DNA of 64,000 nucleotides, from contig NZ_OESZ01000001.1 in the NCBI RefSeq assembly GCF_900239345.1, positions 496,001-560,000 of the forward strand. Reading direction: 5' to 3'. This DNA comes from Tenacibaculum dicentrarchi. Its GTDB lineage: Bacteria; Bacteroidota; Bacteroidia; Flavobacteriales; Flavobacteriaceae. A model generated the notes under the pieces. The model saw nothing but the letters and a program-made list of their open reading frames with translations. It had not been told where the DNA came from and ran no database searches. Made by a program: the position numbers and the translations under genes. Shown here one piece after another: positions 40,172 through 49,202 of this stretch (its first letter is position 1; the number at the start of each line of letters is the position of its first letter).

Positions 40172-40849
40172 TTGGCAATAATTTTAAATATAGAAACAGC
40201 AACCAAAAATTGTTCGGTATGCTTAGCAGAAAATGGCGAAATTATCGCTATTAGAGAATTAAACGACGGTAATTATTCTCATGCAGAAAAATTACACCCT
40301 TTTATTGATGAACTTTTAAAAGAAGCAAAGATAACAGCTCCTAATATTGATGCCGTAGCCGTTAGTAAAGGACCAGGCTCATACACAGGGCTTCGTATTG
40401 GTGTTTCGGCAGCAAAAGGAATTTGTTTTGCCATAAATAAACCGTTAATTTCTATTGAAACATTAAATTCATTAGCACATAGTATTTCTGTAGATCAGGG
40501 TTTAATTGTACCGATGTTAGACGCTCGAAGAATGGAAGTATATTCAGCAGTTTATAACTCAAAATATGAAGATGTACGTGAAATTCAAGCTCAAATTATT
40601 GATAAAAACTCTTTTAAAGAAGAATTAGCACAAGGAAACGTTTATTTTTTAGGCGATGGAGCAGCTAAATGTAAAGAAATATTACAGCATGATAACGCTA
40701 TTTTTATTGAAGATAAATTTCCATCGGCAACACAAATGGCAGTATTAAGTGAGGCTAAATACAAAAAAAACGACATCGAAGATGTCGCTTATTTTGAACC
40801 TTTTTATTTAAAAGATTTTGTTGCTGGTGTTGAAAAAAAGAAAGTTTAA
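40172..40849 (+). CDS. tsaB: tRNA threonylcarbamoyladenosine modification protein TsaB, 225 aa
   Basis: TsaB is an inactive paralogue of TsaD that supports t6A37 formation in ANN-decoding tRNAs. The ASKHA fold is seen in ILNIETATKNCSVCLAENGE, HAEKLHPFIDELLKEA, VSKGPGSYTGLRIGVSAAKG and VPMLDARRMEVYSAVY. The start is TTG 40172. It overlaps the convergent mscS gene by 4 nt at the 3' end. Confidence 0.9.
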   Translation: MAIILNIETATKNCSVCLAENGEIIAIRELNDGNYSHAEKLHPFIDELLKEAKITAPNIDAVAVSKGPGSYTGLRIGVSAAKGICFAINKPLISIETLNSLAHSISVDQGLIVPMLDARRMEVYSAVYNSKYEDVREIQAQIIDKNSFKEELAQGNVYFLGDGAAKCKEILQHDNAIFIEDKFPSATQMAVLSEAKYKKNDIEDVAYFEPFYLKDFVAGVEKKKV

Positions 40850-41652
40850 GCTTCTTTTTGAATTTCAACAGCATGTGGATAAGGAATTTCAATTCCGGCC
40901 TTATCTAATGCTATTTTCATATTTTCAATAATATAAAAATGAGCCGTCCAGTAATCGGCAGATTTCACCCAAGTTCTTGTGGTAAAATTAACAGAACTAT
41001 CTGCTAATTCACTAACCATAACAGCAGGTTCAGGATTTTTTAAAGCATAAGGAGTATTGTTTAAAACACTTAACAATACCTCTTTTGTTTGTTTGATATC
41101 AGCATCATAAGAAACACCAAAAACCAAATCAACACGCCTGTTTTCTTCCGAAGAGTAATTAACAATATTTCCGTTAGATAATATCCCGTTAGGAACAATT
41201 ACTTCTTTATTATCAACAGTATTTAATTTTGTTGTGAATATTTGAATCTCTTTAACAGTACCTTGTTCACCTTGGGCTTCAATATAATCACCAATTTTAA
41301 AAGGCTTAAAAACCATAATTAATGCACCACCAGCAAAGTTAGATAAAGCGCCTTGTAATGCCATACCAATAGCCAAACCTAAAGCGGCAATAATTGCTGC
41401 AAAAGAGGTTGTTTCTATCCCTAATTGACCTGCAACAGTAACGAATAAAAATATTTTTAAACCCCAACCAATTAAACTAGCTAAAAAACCTTGTAAAGAG
41501 GCGTCTAAATTACGTTTTAGCATTAATTGATTTACTGCTTTTGTTACAATTTTAATAACCCAAAGTCCTACAAATAAAAGAATTAATGCCGAAATTACTT
41601 TTGGGCCAAATTCAAATAAAAGGTCTTTTAATTTTAGGATGTTTTGTTCCAT
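40846..41652 (-). CDS. small-conductance mechanosensitive channel (MscS), 268 aa
   Basis: Three N-terminal membrane segments (FGPKVISALILLFVGLWVIK, FLASLIGWGLKIFLFVTVAG and the pore helix AIIAALGLAIGMALQGALSN). The beta domain follows with GDYIEAQGEQGTVKEIQIF and VPNGILSNGNIVNYS, then the C-terminal domain. The length matches short MscS. It opens under membrane tension and protects against osmotic downshock. Convergent with tsaB. Confidence 0.92.
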   Translation of the reverse strand: MEQNILKLKDLLFEFGPKVISALILLFVGLWVIKIVTKAVNQLMLKRNLDASLQGFLASLIGWGLKIFLFVTVAGQLGIETTSFAAIIAALGLAIGMALQGALSNFAGGALIMVFKPFKIGDYIEAQGEQGTVKEIQIFTTKLNTVDNKEVIVPNGILSNGNIVNYSSEENRRVDLVFGVSYDADIKQTKEVLLSVLNNTPYALKNPEPAVMVSELADSSVNFTTRTWVKSADYWTAHFYIIENMKIALDKAGIEIPYPHAVEIQKEA

Positions 41653-41807
41653 TTTATGATTTTTTTAAATTAGACTGTAAAAGTAAAGTATAAATTTAAA
41701 AATATCTGTAAATTTTTTTTAAATGAAAAAATAAATAAACGACACTAAAACTCTAAAAACAGGAACTATATAAAGGTATTTACTGCCTTGTTTCGTTATT
41801 TTATTTT

Positions 41808-41899
41808 GAAGCAATTTCCCGCTTTACGCACTCGCTTTTTTTATTTTTTCAAAAAGAAAAATAAAAAAGAGCTCAAACAAATGCTTCAATCGGGGCTAG
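41808..41899 (+). repeat. dispersed repeat, copy 1
   Basis: GAAGCAATTTCCCGCTTTAC through CAATCGGGGCTAG. The reverse complement of the same element is at 53447-53531. Inside are complementary A/T runs around CAAAAAG that can form a stem. It lies in the gene-free stretch 41653-42223. A 64-codon open frame crossing it is a by-product of the repeat. Confidence 0.75.
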
Positions 41900-42030
41900 G
41901 CATTGTTACTAATCTTCAACTATTTTACAAAATAGGTTGTATCTTCTTTAAAAAAAGAGGAGTAATTGTATTCAGGTTTTAGCATCTGTTTAAATTTTAT
42001 CTAAAATTTTTTTGTAACATAAAAATAAAA

Positions 42031-42075
42031 AATAGCATCCGTCAATCTGAATTTATTTCAGTTTCGCATCCTTAT
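42031..42075. repeat. short interspersed repeat-like segment
   Basis: CATCCGTCAATCTGAATTTA then TTTCAGTTTCGCATCC, with CTGAA/TTCAG pairing. It has the look of short repeats scattered in Flavobacteriaceae genomes, but no second copy is visible in this window. Confidence 0.3.
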
Positions 42076-42167
42076 TTTCCGTAAGTTTTTAGCTTTTTTT
42101 TGATGATTCTTGTTAATTCGAGTGTTTTCTTGAAGCTATTTTGATTCTATGTGTTTATTTTTAGCTA

Positions 42168-42200
42168 AAAAAAGCGGTTTTGCTTTCACAAAACCACTTT
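42168..42200 (-). terminator. terminator of the dodecin gene
   Basis: AAAAAGCGGTTTTG pairs with CAAAACCACTTTT around CTTTCA; on the minus strand it lies 24 bp after the dodecin stop. Confidence 0.75.
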
Positions 42201-42223
42201 TATAATAGTAAGTGTTTATAGTA

Positions 42224-42424
42224 TTACTTTACTTCAAAAGTAATTTTCAAATTGACTCTAAACTCAGTAACATCATCACCATCAACCACTGCACTTTGCG
42301 ATTGTACAAATACCGATTTAATATTTTTTACCGATTTAGAAGCTTGTTTTACTGCTTTTCTTGTTGCTTCTTCCCAACTTTTATCAGAATTAGATAAAAC
42401 CTCAATAACTTTCATAACTGCCAT
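42224..42424 (-). CDS. dodecin, 66 aa
   Basis: Dodecins assemble into 12-subunit spheres that store flavin. The product MAVMKVIEVLSNSDKSWEEA continues with ATRKAVKQASKSVKNIKSVF and SAVVDGDDVTEFRVNLKITF. The length and strand-helix-strand layout are diagnostic. Single gene with its own terminator. Confidence 0.9.
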   Translation of the reverse strand: MAVMKVIEVLSNSDKSWEEATRKAVKQASKSVKNIKSVFVQSQSAVVDGDDVTEFRVNLKITFEVK

Positions 42425-42606
42425 ATTATTTTTGTTTAAAATAGTTAATACATTGTAAATGTAGTGATTATAAAATTAATTTAAGAATTAAATAATACGC
42501 CATAAAACCCCAATGTTAAATTAATGTTACGTAAATGGTTGTTTTATGTAAATTTTTTTATATATTTGTAATATCGAAAGAGAATATTAATTTAAAAAGA
42601 ACATAT

Positions 42607-42954
42607 ATGAAAAAATTTATATTAGTTGTTTGCATATTATCTATATCATTATTGCAAGCTCAGACGCCAGAAACAACATTTGAAAAAGAAAATGATTTAG
42701 TAAAAGCTACTTACTTTCATGAAAATGGTCAAGTAAAAGAACAAGGCTTTTTTAAAGATAAAAAATTAACAGGAACTTGGATTTCTTTTAATGAGAAAGG
42801 CATTAAAACTACAATTGCACATTATGAAGCAGGAAAAAAAGTAGGGAAATGGTTTATGTGGAAAGAAGATGGTTTAAAAGAAATTGACTACAATAATAAT
42901 GTTATTGCAAGTGTTCAAACCTGGAAAGAGGAAACAAAAATGGCTATTAAATAG
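42607..42954 (+). CDS. secreted YwqK/MORN-repeat-like protein, 115 aa
   Basis: Starts at ATG 42607 (MKKFILVVCILSISLLQAQ, a signal peptide); longer in-frame sequence upstream is not coding-like. Two or three short repeats follow: ATYFHENGQVKEQGFFKDKK, LTGTWISFNEKGIKTTIAHY, EAGKKVGKWFMWKEDGLKE. This is the MORN/YwqK beta-hairpin pattern. It is probably periplasmic or surface-exposed; the role is unknown. Confidence 0.8.
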   Translation: MKKFILVVCILSISLLQAQTPETTFEKENDLVKATYFHENGQVKEQGFFKDKKLTGTWISFNEKGIKTTIAHYEAGKKVGKWFMWKEDGLKEIDYNNNVIASVQTWKEETKMAIK

Positions 42955-43006
42955 TTTTAAATAGCTATAGTGCGTTAACAATAATTTCTTATTGTTAATA
43001 AATTGG

Positions 43007-43045
43007 AAATAACCAAGTACAAATTTGTACTTGGTTATTTTTTTG
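43007..43045. terminator. bidirectional terminator between the YwqK-like gene and rnhA
   Basis: AAATAACCAAGTAC, AAATTT, GTACTTGGTTATTT: a perfect 14-bp stem with T-runs on both strands, serving two convergent genes. A second hairpin (TTAACAATAA/TTATTGTTAA) is at 42975-42998. Confidence 0.85.
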
Positions 43046-43050
43046 TTATT

Positions 43051-43686
43051 TTATTTCCTGCCAAAATCGGCGGGTATTTCACCCCAAGCCTTGGTTTCCC
43101 ATTTCAATATAGGGTTGTTATAAGTGTTTTCTTTGAGCCATTTTTCGGCACGTTTTATCAAATTTAAAATTTCTTGATTACTACTATTAAAAGCTAAGTT
43201 TGTTCTACATTGTTTTTTTTGAACCCAACTCATTGCTGTTCTAGAATCAGAATAAATAGGGTAGGTATCCATTTTTTTATTCTTTAAAAGAGCAATTCCG
43301 TGTACTAAAGCTAAAAATTCACCAATATTATTGGTGCCTTTTTTAAAAGGACCTAACCTAAAAATTTCTTTTTTACTTTTGGTTAAAACACCCCTGTATT
43401 CCATTACGCCAGGGTTTCCTGAACAGGCGGCATCTACTGAAATACTTTCTAAATTAGGTATTCCGTAGCTTGCTTTTTCTTTATCAGATAAAATAACTTT
43501 TTTGGTGTCTTTTCCTTTATAGTCATCGTAACTTTTGGTAAAAGCGATTTCGGCTTGTTTTTGATCGATAAAAGCCTTGTATTGGGCTCCTTGAAAATTA
43601 GTGATGTACTTTTTACAAACATTCCAAGAGGTAAAAACACCTGTTTTTTGACCTTTCCAAACGACGTAATATTTTTTTTTAGCCAT
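43051..43686 (-). CDS. rnhA: ribonuclease H with N-terminal viroplasmin-like domain, 211 aa
   Basis: Removes RNA from RNA-DNA hybrids. The N-terminal domain (MAKKKYYVVWKGQKTGVFTS...AFIDQKQAEIAF) is the caulimovirus viroplasmin/RNase H1 hybrid-binding type. The RNase H domain begins ESISVDAACSGNPGVMEYRG and has GTNNIGEFLALVHGIALL, PIYSDSRTAMSWVQKKQ and a C-terminal KAWGEIPADFGRK. The catalytic acidic residues are D in VDAACSG, E in IGEFLAL and D in YSDSRTA. It starts 10 bp after purN stops, so it is cotranscribed. Confidence 0.9.
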   Translation of the reverse strand: MAKKKYYVVWKGQKTGVFTSWNVCKKYITNFQGAQYKAFIDQKQAEIAFTKSYDDYKGKDTKKVILSDKEKASYGIPNLESISVDAACSGNPGVMEYRGVLTKSKKEIFRLGPFKKGTNNIGEFLALVHGIALLKNKKMDTYPIYSDSRTAMSWVQKKQCRTNLAFNSSNQEILNLIKRAEKWLKENTYNNPILKWETKAWGEIPADFGRK

Positions 43687-43695
43687 TTTTTGATA

Positions 43696-44283
43696 TTACT
43701 TCTTCAAGTCTTCTTCAATAATTTTTTCAATGACCTGTTCAATAACTTGAGGGAAATTATCCTGCTCTAAAACATGAATTTTAGCGGCTATATCATCCGA
43801 AGAATCCGAAGGAGTTAAAGCTGTTTTTGCTTGAAAAATAATAGCACCTTCATCGTAATTTTCATTTACATAATGAATGGTAATACCTGTTTGAGCTTCG
43901 TTATTTTCTTTAACTGCCTTATGAACATTATTACCATACATGCCTTTTCCACCGTATTTAGGAAGTAAAGCAGGGTGAATATTGATGATTTTATTAGGAA
44001 AAGCAGCAACTATTTTAGCAGGAATACGCCATAAAAAACCAGCAAGTACAATTATGTCAGCTTCTGCTTGTAAAAAAGATAAAATAGTGTCATCTTTTGT
44101 AAAGCTCTCTTTATCAAATAATGACGCGTCAATTTGTAGGCGTTCACATCTGTCAAAAACTTTGGCATGTTCATTGTTAGATAGTACATGAGTAACGGTG
44201 GCGGTTGTACTTTTTTGAAAGTATTTAATAATATTTTCGGCATTACTACCCGAACCTGAAGCAAAAATTACGATACGTTTCAT
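43696..44283 (-). CDS. purN: phosphoribosylglycinamide formyltransferase, 195 aa
   Basis: Third step of purine synthesis: formyl transfer from 10-formyl-tetrahydrofolate to GAR. Visible are IVIFASGSGSNAENIIKYF, LAGFLWRIPAKIVAAFPNKI, NIHPALLPKYGGKGMYGNNV (catalytic N/H) and GITIHYVNENYDEGAIIFQA. The length fits. It is divergent from acpP. Confidence 0.93.
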   Translation of the reverse strand: MKRIVIFASGSGSNAENIIKYFQKSTTATVTHVLSNNEHAKVFDRCERLQIDASLFDKESFTKDDTILSFLQAEADIIVLAGFLWRIPAKIVAAFPNKIINIHPALLPKYGGKGMYGNNVHKAVKENNEAQTGITIHYVNENYDEGAIIFQAKTALTPSDSSDDIAAKIHVLEQDNFPQVIEQVIEKIIEEDLKK

Positions 44284-44422
44284 GTTAAATTTGATTATTT
44301 TGTTACTACAAAAAAAAGGATAATTATTAACAACGACGGTGTTTGTAGCAAAAGATTTAGAATTATTTTTATATAAAACATCACATTTTTGTACAAAAGT
44401 TAGTATTAATAGCTAAGATTTG

Positions 44423-44430
44423 TATTTTTG
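44423..44430 (+). promoter_or_regulatory. -7 element of the acpP-fabF-rnc promoter
   Basis: TATTTTTG matches TAnnTTTG, 32 bp before the acpP ATG. A -33 partner at ideal spacing is not clear. Confidence 0.4.
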
Positions 44431-44461
44431 CCTCGACTTTAAATTTAAAAACAAACAAATT

Positions 44462-44698
44462 ATGTCAGACATAGCATCAAGAGTAAAAGCAATTATCGTA
44501 GATAAATTAGGAGTAGACGATAACGAAGTAACGAACGAAGCAAGCTTCACAAATGATTTAGGAGCAGATTCATTAGATACTGTTGAATTAATCATGGAAT
44601 TCGAAAAAGAATTTGATATCCAAATTCCAGACGATCAAGCAGAAAACATTGGAACTGTTGGACAGGCAGTTAGCTATATTGAAGAAGCTAAAAAATAA
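44462..44698 (+). CDS. acpP: acyl carrier protein, 78 aa
   Basis: Carries growing fatty acids on phosphopantetheine. Start at ATG 44462 ([18 protein letters not shown]). The modified serine is in [20 protein letters not shown]. Acidic, typical length. First gene of acpP-fabF-rnc, a conserved order in many bacteria. Confidence 0.95.
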   Translation: MSDIASRVKAIIVDKLGVDDNEVTNEASFTNDLGADSLDTVELIMEFEKEFDIQIPDDQAENIGTVGQAVSYIEEAKK

Positions 44699-44715
44699 TT
44701 TTATATAAAATTCAT

Positions 44716-45966
44716 ATGCAATTAAAACGAGTTGTAGTAACTGGACTTGGCGCATTAACGCCAATAGGAAATAATAAAGAAGAATATTGGAATAGCTTAG
44801 TTAACGGAGTTAGCGGAGCAGCGCCTATAACGTATTTCGATGCTGCCAAGTTCAAAACTCGTTTTGCATGTGAGTTAAAAAACTTTACGGTAACAGATTT
44901 CATTAACAGGAAAGATGCCCGTAAAATGGATCGCTTTACCCAATATGCAATGGTAGCTTCTGATGAAGCTATTGCAGATTCTAAATTAAACTTAGACCAA
45001 ATTAACAAGTTTAGAGTAGGTGTAATTTGGGGAGCAGGTATTGGAGGTTTAGAAACTTTTCAAAACGAAGCAATAAACTTTGGTGCTGGTGACGGTACCC
45101 CTAGGTTTAATCCATTTTTTATACCTAAAATGATTGCTGATATCGCACCAGGTCATATTTCTATTAAAAATGGATTTATGGGACCTAATTATACAACGGT
45201 ATCTGCTTGTGCATCATCGGCAAATGCAATGATTGATGCCTTAAACTATATCAGATTAGGGCACTGTGATGTTATTGTAACAGGAGGTAGTGAAGCTGCA
45301 ATTACATATGCAGGTGTTGGAGGTTTTAACGCAATGCATGCACTTTCTACAAATAATGAAAATGCAACATCGGCATCAAAACCTTTTGATGCAAACCGTG
45401 ATGGTTTTGTTTTAGGTGAAGGAGCTGGAGCAATTGTTTTAGAAGAGTACGAACATGCAAAAGCTCGTGGAGCTAAAATTTATGCAGAAGTTATTGGTGG
45501 AGGTATGTCATCAGATGCACACCACATGACTGCGCCACATCCTGAAGGTATTGGAGTTGTTGCTGTAATGAAAAACTGTTTAGAAAATGCAGGGCTTCAA
45601 CCAGAAGATGTTGACCACATTAACACACATGGTACTTCTACTCCATTAGGAGATGTAGCCGAATTAAAGGCAATTTCTAAGGTTTTTGGTGAACATGCTA
45701 AAAATATTAATATTAACTCAACAAAATCTATGACAGGGCATTTATTAGGTGCTGCTGGTGCTGTTGAATCTATTGCTGCAATATTAGCAATGGAACATGG
45801 AATTATTCCTCCAACAATTAATCATGTTAATGTTGATCAAAATATTAATCCTGAATTAAATTTAACACTAAATAAACCTCAAAAAAGAGATGTTAAAGTA
45901 GCGATGAGTAATACATTTGGTTTTGGTGGGCATAATGCTTGTGTAGTTTTTAGAAAATTAGATTAA
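44716..45966 (+). CDS. fabF: beta-ketoacyl-ACP synthase II, 416 aa
   Basis: Extends acyl-ACP by condensation with malonyl-ACP. Begins MQLKRVVVTGLGALTPIGNN. The catalytic cysteine is in YTTVSACASSANAMIDALNY, the histidines in INTHGTSTPLGDVAE and KSMTGHLLGAAGAVE, and the end is SNTFGFGGHNACVVFRK. It lies 17 bp after acpP. Confidence 0.95.
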   Translation: MQLKRVVVTGLGALTPIGNNKEEYWNSLVNGVSGAAPITYFDAAKFKTRFACELKNFTVTDFINRKDARKMDRFTQYAMVASDEAIADSKLNLDQINKFRVGVIWGAGIGGLETFQNEAINFGAGDGTPRFNPFFIPKMIADIAPGHISIKNGFMGPNYTTVSACASSANAMIDALNYIRLGHCDVIVTGGSEAAITYAGVGGFNAMHALSTNNENATSASKPFDANRDGFVLGEGAGAIVLEEYEHAKARGAKIYAEVIGGGMSSDAHHMTAPHPEGIGVVAVMKNCLENAGLQPEDVDHINTHGTSTPLGDVAELKAISKVFGEHAKNININSTKSMTGHLLGAAGAVESIAAILAMEHGIIPPTINHVNVDQNINPELNLTLNKPQKRDVKVAMSNTFGFGGHNACVVFRKLD

Positions 45967-45972
45967 TAATAT

Positions 45973-46710
45973 ATGGATTTTCTTCGTAGAATAGTTAAAC
46001 CCCAAAATAAAGAGGATGAAATTTTTTACTACGAGTTAAAAAAACTACTTAATTTTAAACCTATAAAGCTTTCTCATTATAAAAAAGCATTTACACACAG
46101 GTCTTTAAAATTAGTTGATAAAAAAGGACGCCCTATTAATTATGAACGTTTAGAGTTTTTAGGCGATGCTATTTTAGGGTCTGTAATTGCATCTTACTTA
46201 TACAAAAAAGTGCCTGAAGGTGATGAAGGTTATTTAACTCAAATGCGCTCTAAAGTAGTTAGTAGAGAGCATTTGAATACTTTAGGTAAAGACTTAGATT
46301 TAATACGTTTTGTAAAAAGTAATATTGCACAAGAACATATAAGTAATAACCTTTATGGTAATATTTTTGAAGCTTTAATTGGCGCTATTTATTTAGATAG
46401 AGGTTATAATTACTGCCTAGAATTTATTTACAAGGAAGTGATATTACCATATGTTAATATTGAAAGACTAGAAGGTAAAATATCGAGCTATAAAGGATAT
46501 GTTATTGAGTGGTGTCAAAAAAATAAGAAAAAGTATAAATTTGAATCATTTGAAGATTCAGGAAATCAAGCTAAAAAACACTTTAGTGTAACACTTCATA
46601 TTGATGGAAAGGTTACAGGAAAAGGAAGAGCTACATCAAAAAAGAAAGCAGAAGAAATAGCCGCAAAAAGAGCTTATTTTGCAATGCAAACACAAATGGG
46701 AAAATCTTAA
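45973..46710 (+). CDS. rnc: ribonuclease III, 245 aa
   Basis: Cuts double-stranded RNA in rRNA and mRNA processing. The RNase III signature is YERLEFLGDAILGSVIASYL, with a second acidic site NIFEALIGAIYLDRG. The C-terminal dsRNA-binding domain ends GKGRATSKKKAEEIAAKRAY. It starts 6 nt after fabF, so coupled translation is likely. Confidence 0.94.
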   Translation: MDFLRRIVKPQNKEDEIFYYELKKLLNFKPIKLSHYKKAFTHRSLKLVDKKGRPINYERLEFLGDAILGSVIASYLYKKVPEGDEGYLTQMRSKVVSREHLNTLGKDLDLIRFVKSNIAQEHISNNLYGNIFEALIGAIYLDRGYNYCLEFIYKEVILPYVNIERLEGKISSYKGYVIEWCQKNKKKYKFESFEDSGNQAKKHFSVTLHIDGKVTGKGRATSKKKAEEIAAKRAYFAMQTQMGKS

Positions 46711-46792
46711 CATAACTACATAAAGGTTTTCTTGAAATTCACATTATATTTAGATACATTCAGTAATTTAGCCATAAGCAAATAATTGTTTT

Positions 46793-47263
46793 ATGGTTAC
46801 TTATACATTAAATATAGATGAGTTATCTATTAATGATTATACATTAATAGGTGTTCAAACAGTACTAGATGAATATAAACTAGCCTATTTACTAAATAAA
46901 TTTTTAGGTACAAAATTTAGTAAAGCAGTTTATAATTTAGACTTCACAGAAAAAAATAATACATTTTTTTATCCTGTATATGAATATAAAGATACAGTAT
47001 TGGGCTACGATTGGTTTTTAATAGCTAATTCTTATAAGGCTATTGATAAAATAGGAGTAACAACTATTTTTGATAAAAAAAATGAAGTTAAATATCTTCT
47101 TCCAGAAAAACAAAAAATAGACTATTTTTTAAAAATAGAAAGTGGTTTAGATATTAATTACATTATTGAAATAATTAAAAAAATAAATGAAATTCCCCAA
47201 ATTATAACCTCATACGAAGTAAAAGTTGAATCTTTAAAGTCGAAAGATTTTTTAATATTTTAA
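46793..47263 (+). CDS. IPExxxVDY family protein, 156 aa
   Basis: Contains YLLPEKQKIDYFLKIE, a variant of the family signature I-P-E-x3-V-D-Y, and ENNTFFYPVYEYKDTVLGYD. The family is restricted to Bacteroidota and of unknown role. As here, it is typically placed between rnc and pyk, 3 nt ahead of pyk, so it is probably cotranscribed. No membrane segment or signal peptide. Confidence 0.8.
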   Translation: MVTYTLNIDELSINDYTLIGVQTVLDEYKLAYLLNKFLGTKFSKAVYNLDFTEKNNTFFYPVYEYKDTVLGYDWFLIANSYKAIDKIGVTTIFDKKNEVKYLLPEKQKIDYFLKIESGLDINYIIEIIKKINEIPQIITSYEVKVESLKSKDFLIF

Positions 47264-47266
47264 ATT

Positions 47267-48694
47267 ATGCCACACAATAAAAAAACAAAAATAGTAGCAA
47301 CATTAGGTCCTGCAATTAACAACAAAGAAATTTTAACAGAAATGGCAACTGCTGGAGTTAATGTTTTTAGAGTAAATTTTTCACATGCCGATTATGATAA
47401 CGTAAAAAATCGTATTCGAGAAATAAGAGAAATTAATGAAGAAAAAGGTTATAACCTAGCAATTTTAGCTGATTTACAAGGTCCTAAATTACGTGTAGGA
47501 GTTATGAATGATGCTGTAGAATTAAAAGCAGGTGACACATTTACTTTTACAACAGAAGAATGTGTTGGTACAAACGAAAAAGCATTTATGACTTATCAAC
47601 GTTTTCCTAAAGATGTGAAAGCAGGAGAACATATTTTAGTAAATGATGGAAAATTATTATTTGAAGTAGTTTCTACTGATAAACATAAAGAAGTAAAAAC
47701 AAAAGTAGTTGTAGGTGGTATTTTAAGTTCAAAAAAAGGGGTTAATTTACCAAATACTAATATCTCATTACCAGCATTAACGGAAAAAGATAAAAAAGAT
47801 GCAATTTTTGCTTTACAACAAGAAGTAGATTGGATTGCTTTATCATTTGTTAGAAATCCTGAAGATTTGAGAATGTTACGCGATTTAATAGACCAAAACT
47901 CTATGTATAGAGTTCCTGTAATTGCTAAAATTGAAAAACCAGAAGCAATTGAAAATATCGATGCTTTAATTCCGTATTGCGATGGGTTAATGGTAGCTCG
48001 TGGTGATTTAGGTGTAGAAATACCAATGCAAGATGTTCCATTAATTCAAAAAATGTTGGTTCGAAGAGCTAAACAAGCAAGAATTCCTGTAATTATTGCT
48101 ACTCAAATGATGGAAACCATGATTGAAAATGCCGTTCCAACAAGAGCAGAGGTAAACGATGTTGCAAATTCAATTATGGATGGAGCAGATGCAGTTATGC
48201 TTTCAGGTGAAACATCAGTAGGAAAGCATCCTTTAAGAGTTATTCAAAAAATGACTGAAATTATCGGAAGTGTTGAGTTTTCAAATTTAATAGAAGTACC
48301 ACAAGAAGCACCACATATTCGTACTAATAGATTTATTACAAAATCGATATGTCATCACGCTGCTTTAATGGCAGATGATATGAAAGCATCAGCAATTACA
48401 ACTTTAACAAATAGTGGATATACAGCTTTTCAAGTTTCGGCATGGCGACCAAAATCGCACGTATTAGCTTTTTCATCTGAAAAAAGAATACTTGGAAAAT
48501 TAAATCTTTTATGGGGGGTTAGGGCTTTTTATTATGATAGAAATTTAAGTACCGATGATACCTTAGAAGATATTAACGAAATAGCAAAAGAAAAAGGCTT
48601 TGTAAAACCTGGCGATTTTATGATTAATTTATCGTCAATGCCTGTACAAGCAAAAGGAATGGTAAATACCTTGCGTGTATCTCAAATAGATTAA
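47267..48694 (+). CDS. pyk: pyruvate kinase, 475 aa
   Basis: Last step of glycolysis. Begins MPHNKKTKIVATLGPAINNK; conserved blocks are VNFSHADYDN, ILADLQGPKLRVG, the active-site VIAKIEKPEAIENIDALI, MVARGDLGVEIPMQDVPLIQ, IIATQMMETMIENAVPTRAE and DGADAVMLSGETSVGKHP. The C-terminal domain has LTNSGYTAFQVSAWRPK. Length typical. Confidence 0.95.
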   Translation: MPHNKKTKIVATLGPAINNKEILTEMATAGVNVFRVNFSHADYDNVKNRIREIREINEEKGYNLAILADLQGPKLRVGVMNDAVELKAGDTFTFTTEECVGTNEKAFMTYQRFPKDVKAGEHILVNDGKLLFEVVSTDKHKEVKTKVVVGGILSSKKGVNLPNTNISLPALTEKDKKDAIFALQQEVDWIALSFVRNPEDLRMLRDLIDQNSMYRVPVIAKIEKPEAIENIDALIPYCDGLMVARGDLGVEIPMQDVPLIQKMLVRRAKQARIPVIIATQMMETMIENAVPTRAEVNDVANSIMDGADAVMLSGETSVGKHPLRVIQKMTEIIGSVEFSNLIEVPQEAPHIRTNRFITKSICHHAALMADDMKASAITTLTNSGYTAFQVSAWRPKSHVLAFSSEKRILGKLNLLWGVRAFYYDRNLSTDDTLEDINEIAKEKGFVKPGDFMINLSSMPVQAKGMVNTLRVSQID

Positions 48695-48712
48695 TTTTTT
48701 AATAATAGTATT

Positions 48713-48750
48713 AAAAAAGCGTTTTACTTTAGTAGTAAAATGCTTTTTTA
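48713..48750. terminator. bidirectional terminator between pyk and the zinc-finger gene
   Basis: AAAAAAGCGTTTTACT pairs with AGTAAAATGCTTTTTT around TTTAGT. It serves two convergent genes. Confidence 0.85.
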
Positions 48751-49098
48751 ATCTTGTTTAACTAATAAATAAAGTTCGTTTTCGAGTACTAAATAACCTT
48801 GGTCATATACATAAAAATAGGTGTTTCCTGTTTTTGTAGTATATATTGATGTAATGAATTTAAAGTCAAATCCTTTGTCAAATAATGTGCGCCTGCTTAC
48901 TTTTGTTTTTCCTGAAATATTTAGTTCGCTTAGTGTTTTATAGTTTTTTCGCAAGCGATTATTCGTGTTTCTAATCAGGTTTTTACTCTGTTTATTAACT
49001 TTGTTATTATAGGCATTTCTACAATAATCAGAACAGAATTTTTTATCAATTCGACCGATAACCTTGTTTTCACATTCTAAGCATTTCTTATATTCCAT
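48748..49098 (-). CDS. small zinc-finger protein, 116 aa
   Basis: The N-terminus MEYKKCLECENKVIGRIDKK continues FCSDYCRNAYNNK, giving a C-x2-C...C-x3-C zinc ribbon of the DUF2116 type. The basic middle (NLIRNTNNRLRKNYKTLSEL) and C-terminal strand region (NTYFYVYDQGYLVLENELYL) follow. Such proteins are common in Flavobacteriia and have no known role; nucleic-acid binding is plausible. Confidence 0.75.
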   Translation of the reverse strand: MEYKKCLECENKVIGRIDKKFCSDYCRNAYNNKVNKQSKNLIRNTNNRLRKNYKTLSELNISGKTKVSRRTLFDKGFDFKFITSIYTTKTGNTYFYVYDQGYLVLENELYLLVKQD

Positions 49099-49202
49099 AA
49101 GGTCTCATATATTTATAAGTTGATGTTACAAAATAGTGTGTTTTTAGAAGTATTACAACATTAGAACTTCTCAAAATAATTTTTATATAAAAGAATATAC
49201 TT

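Noticed and set aside
41788..41982. 64-codon plus-strand open frame rich in F and K
   Set aside because: It runs through the dispersed repeat found again at 53447 and has no leader or protein-like composition.
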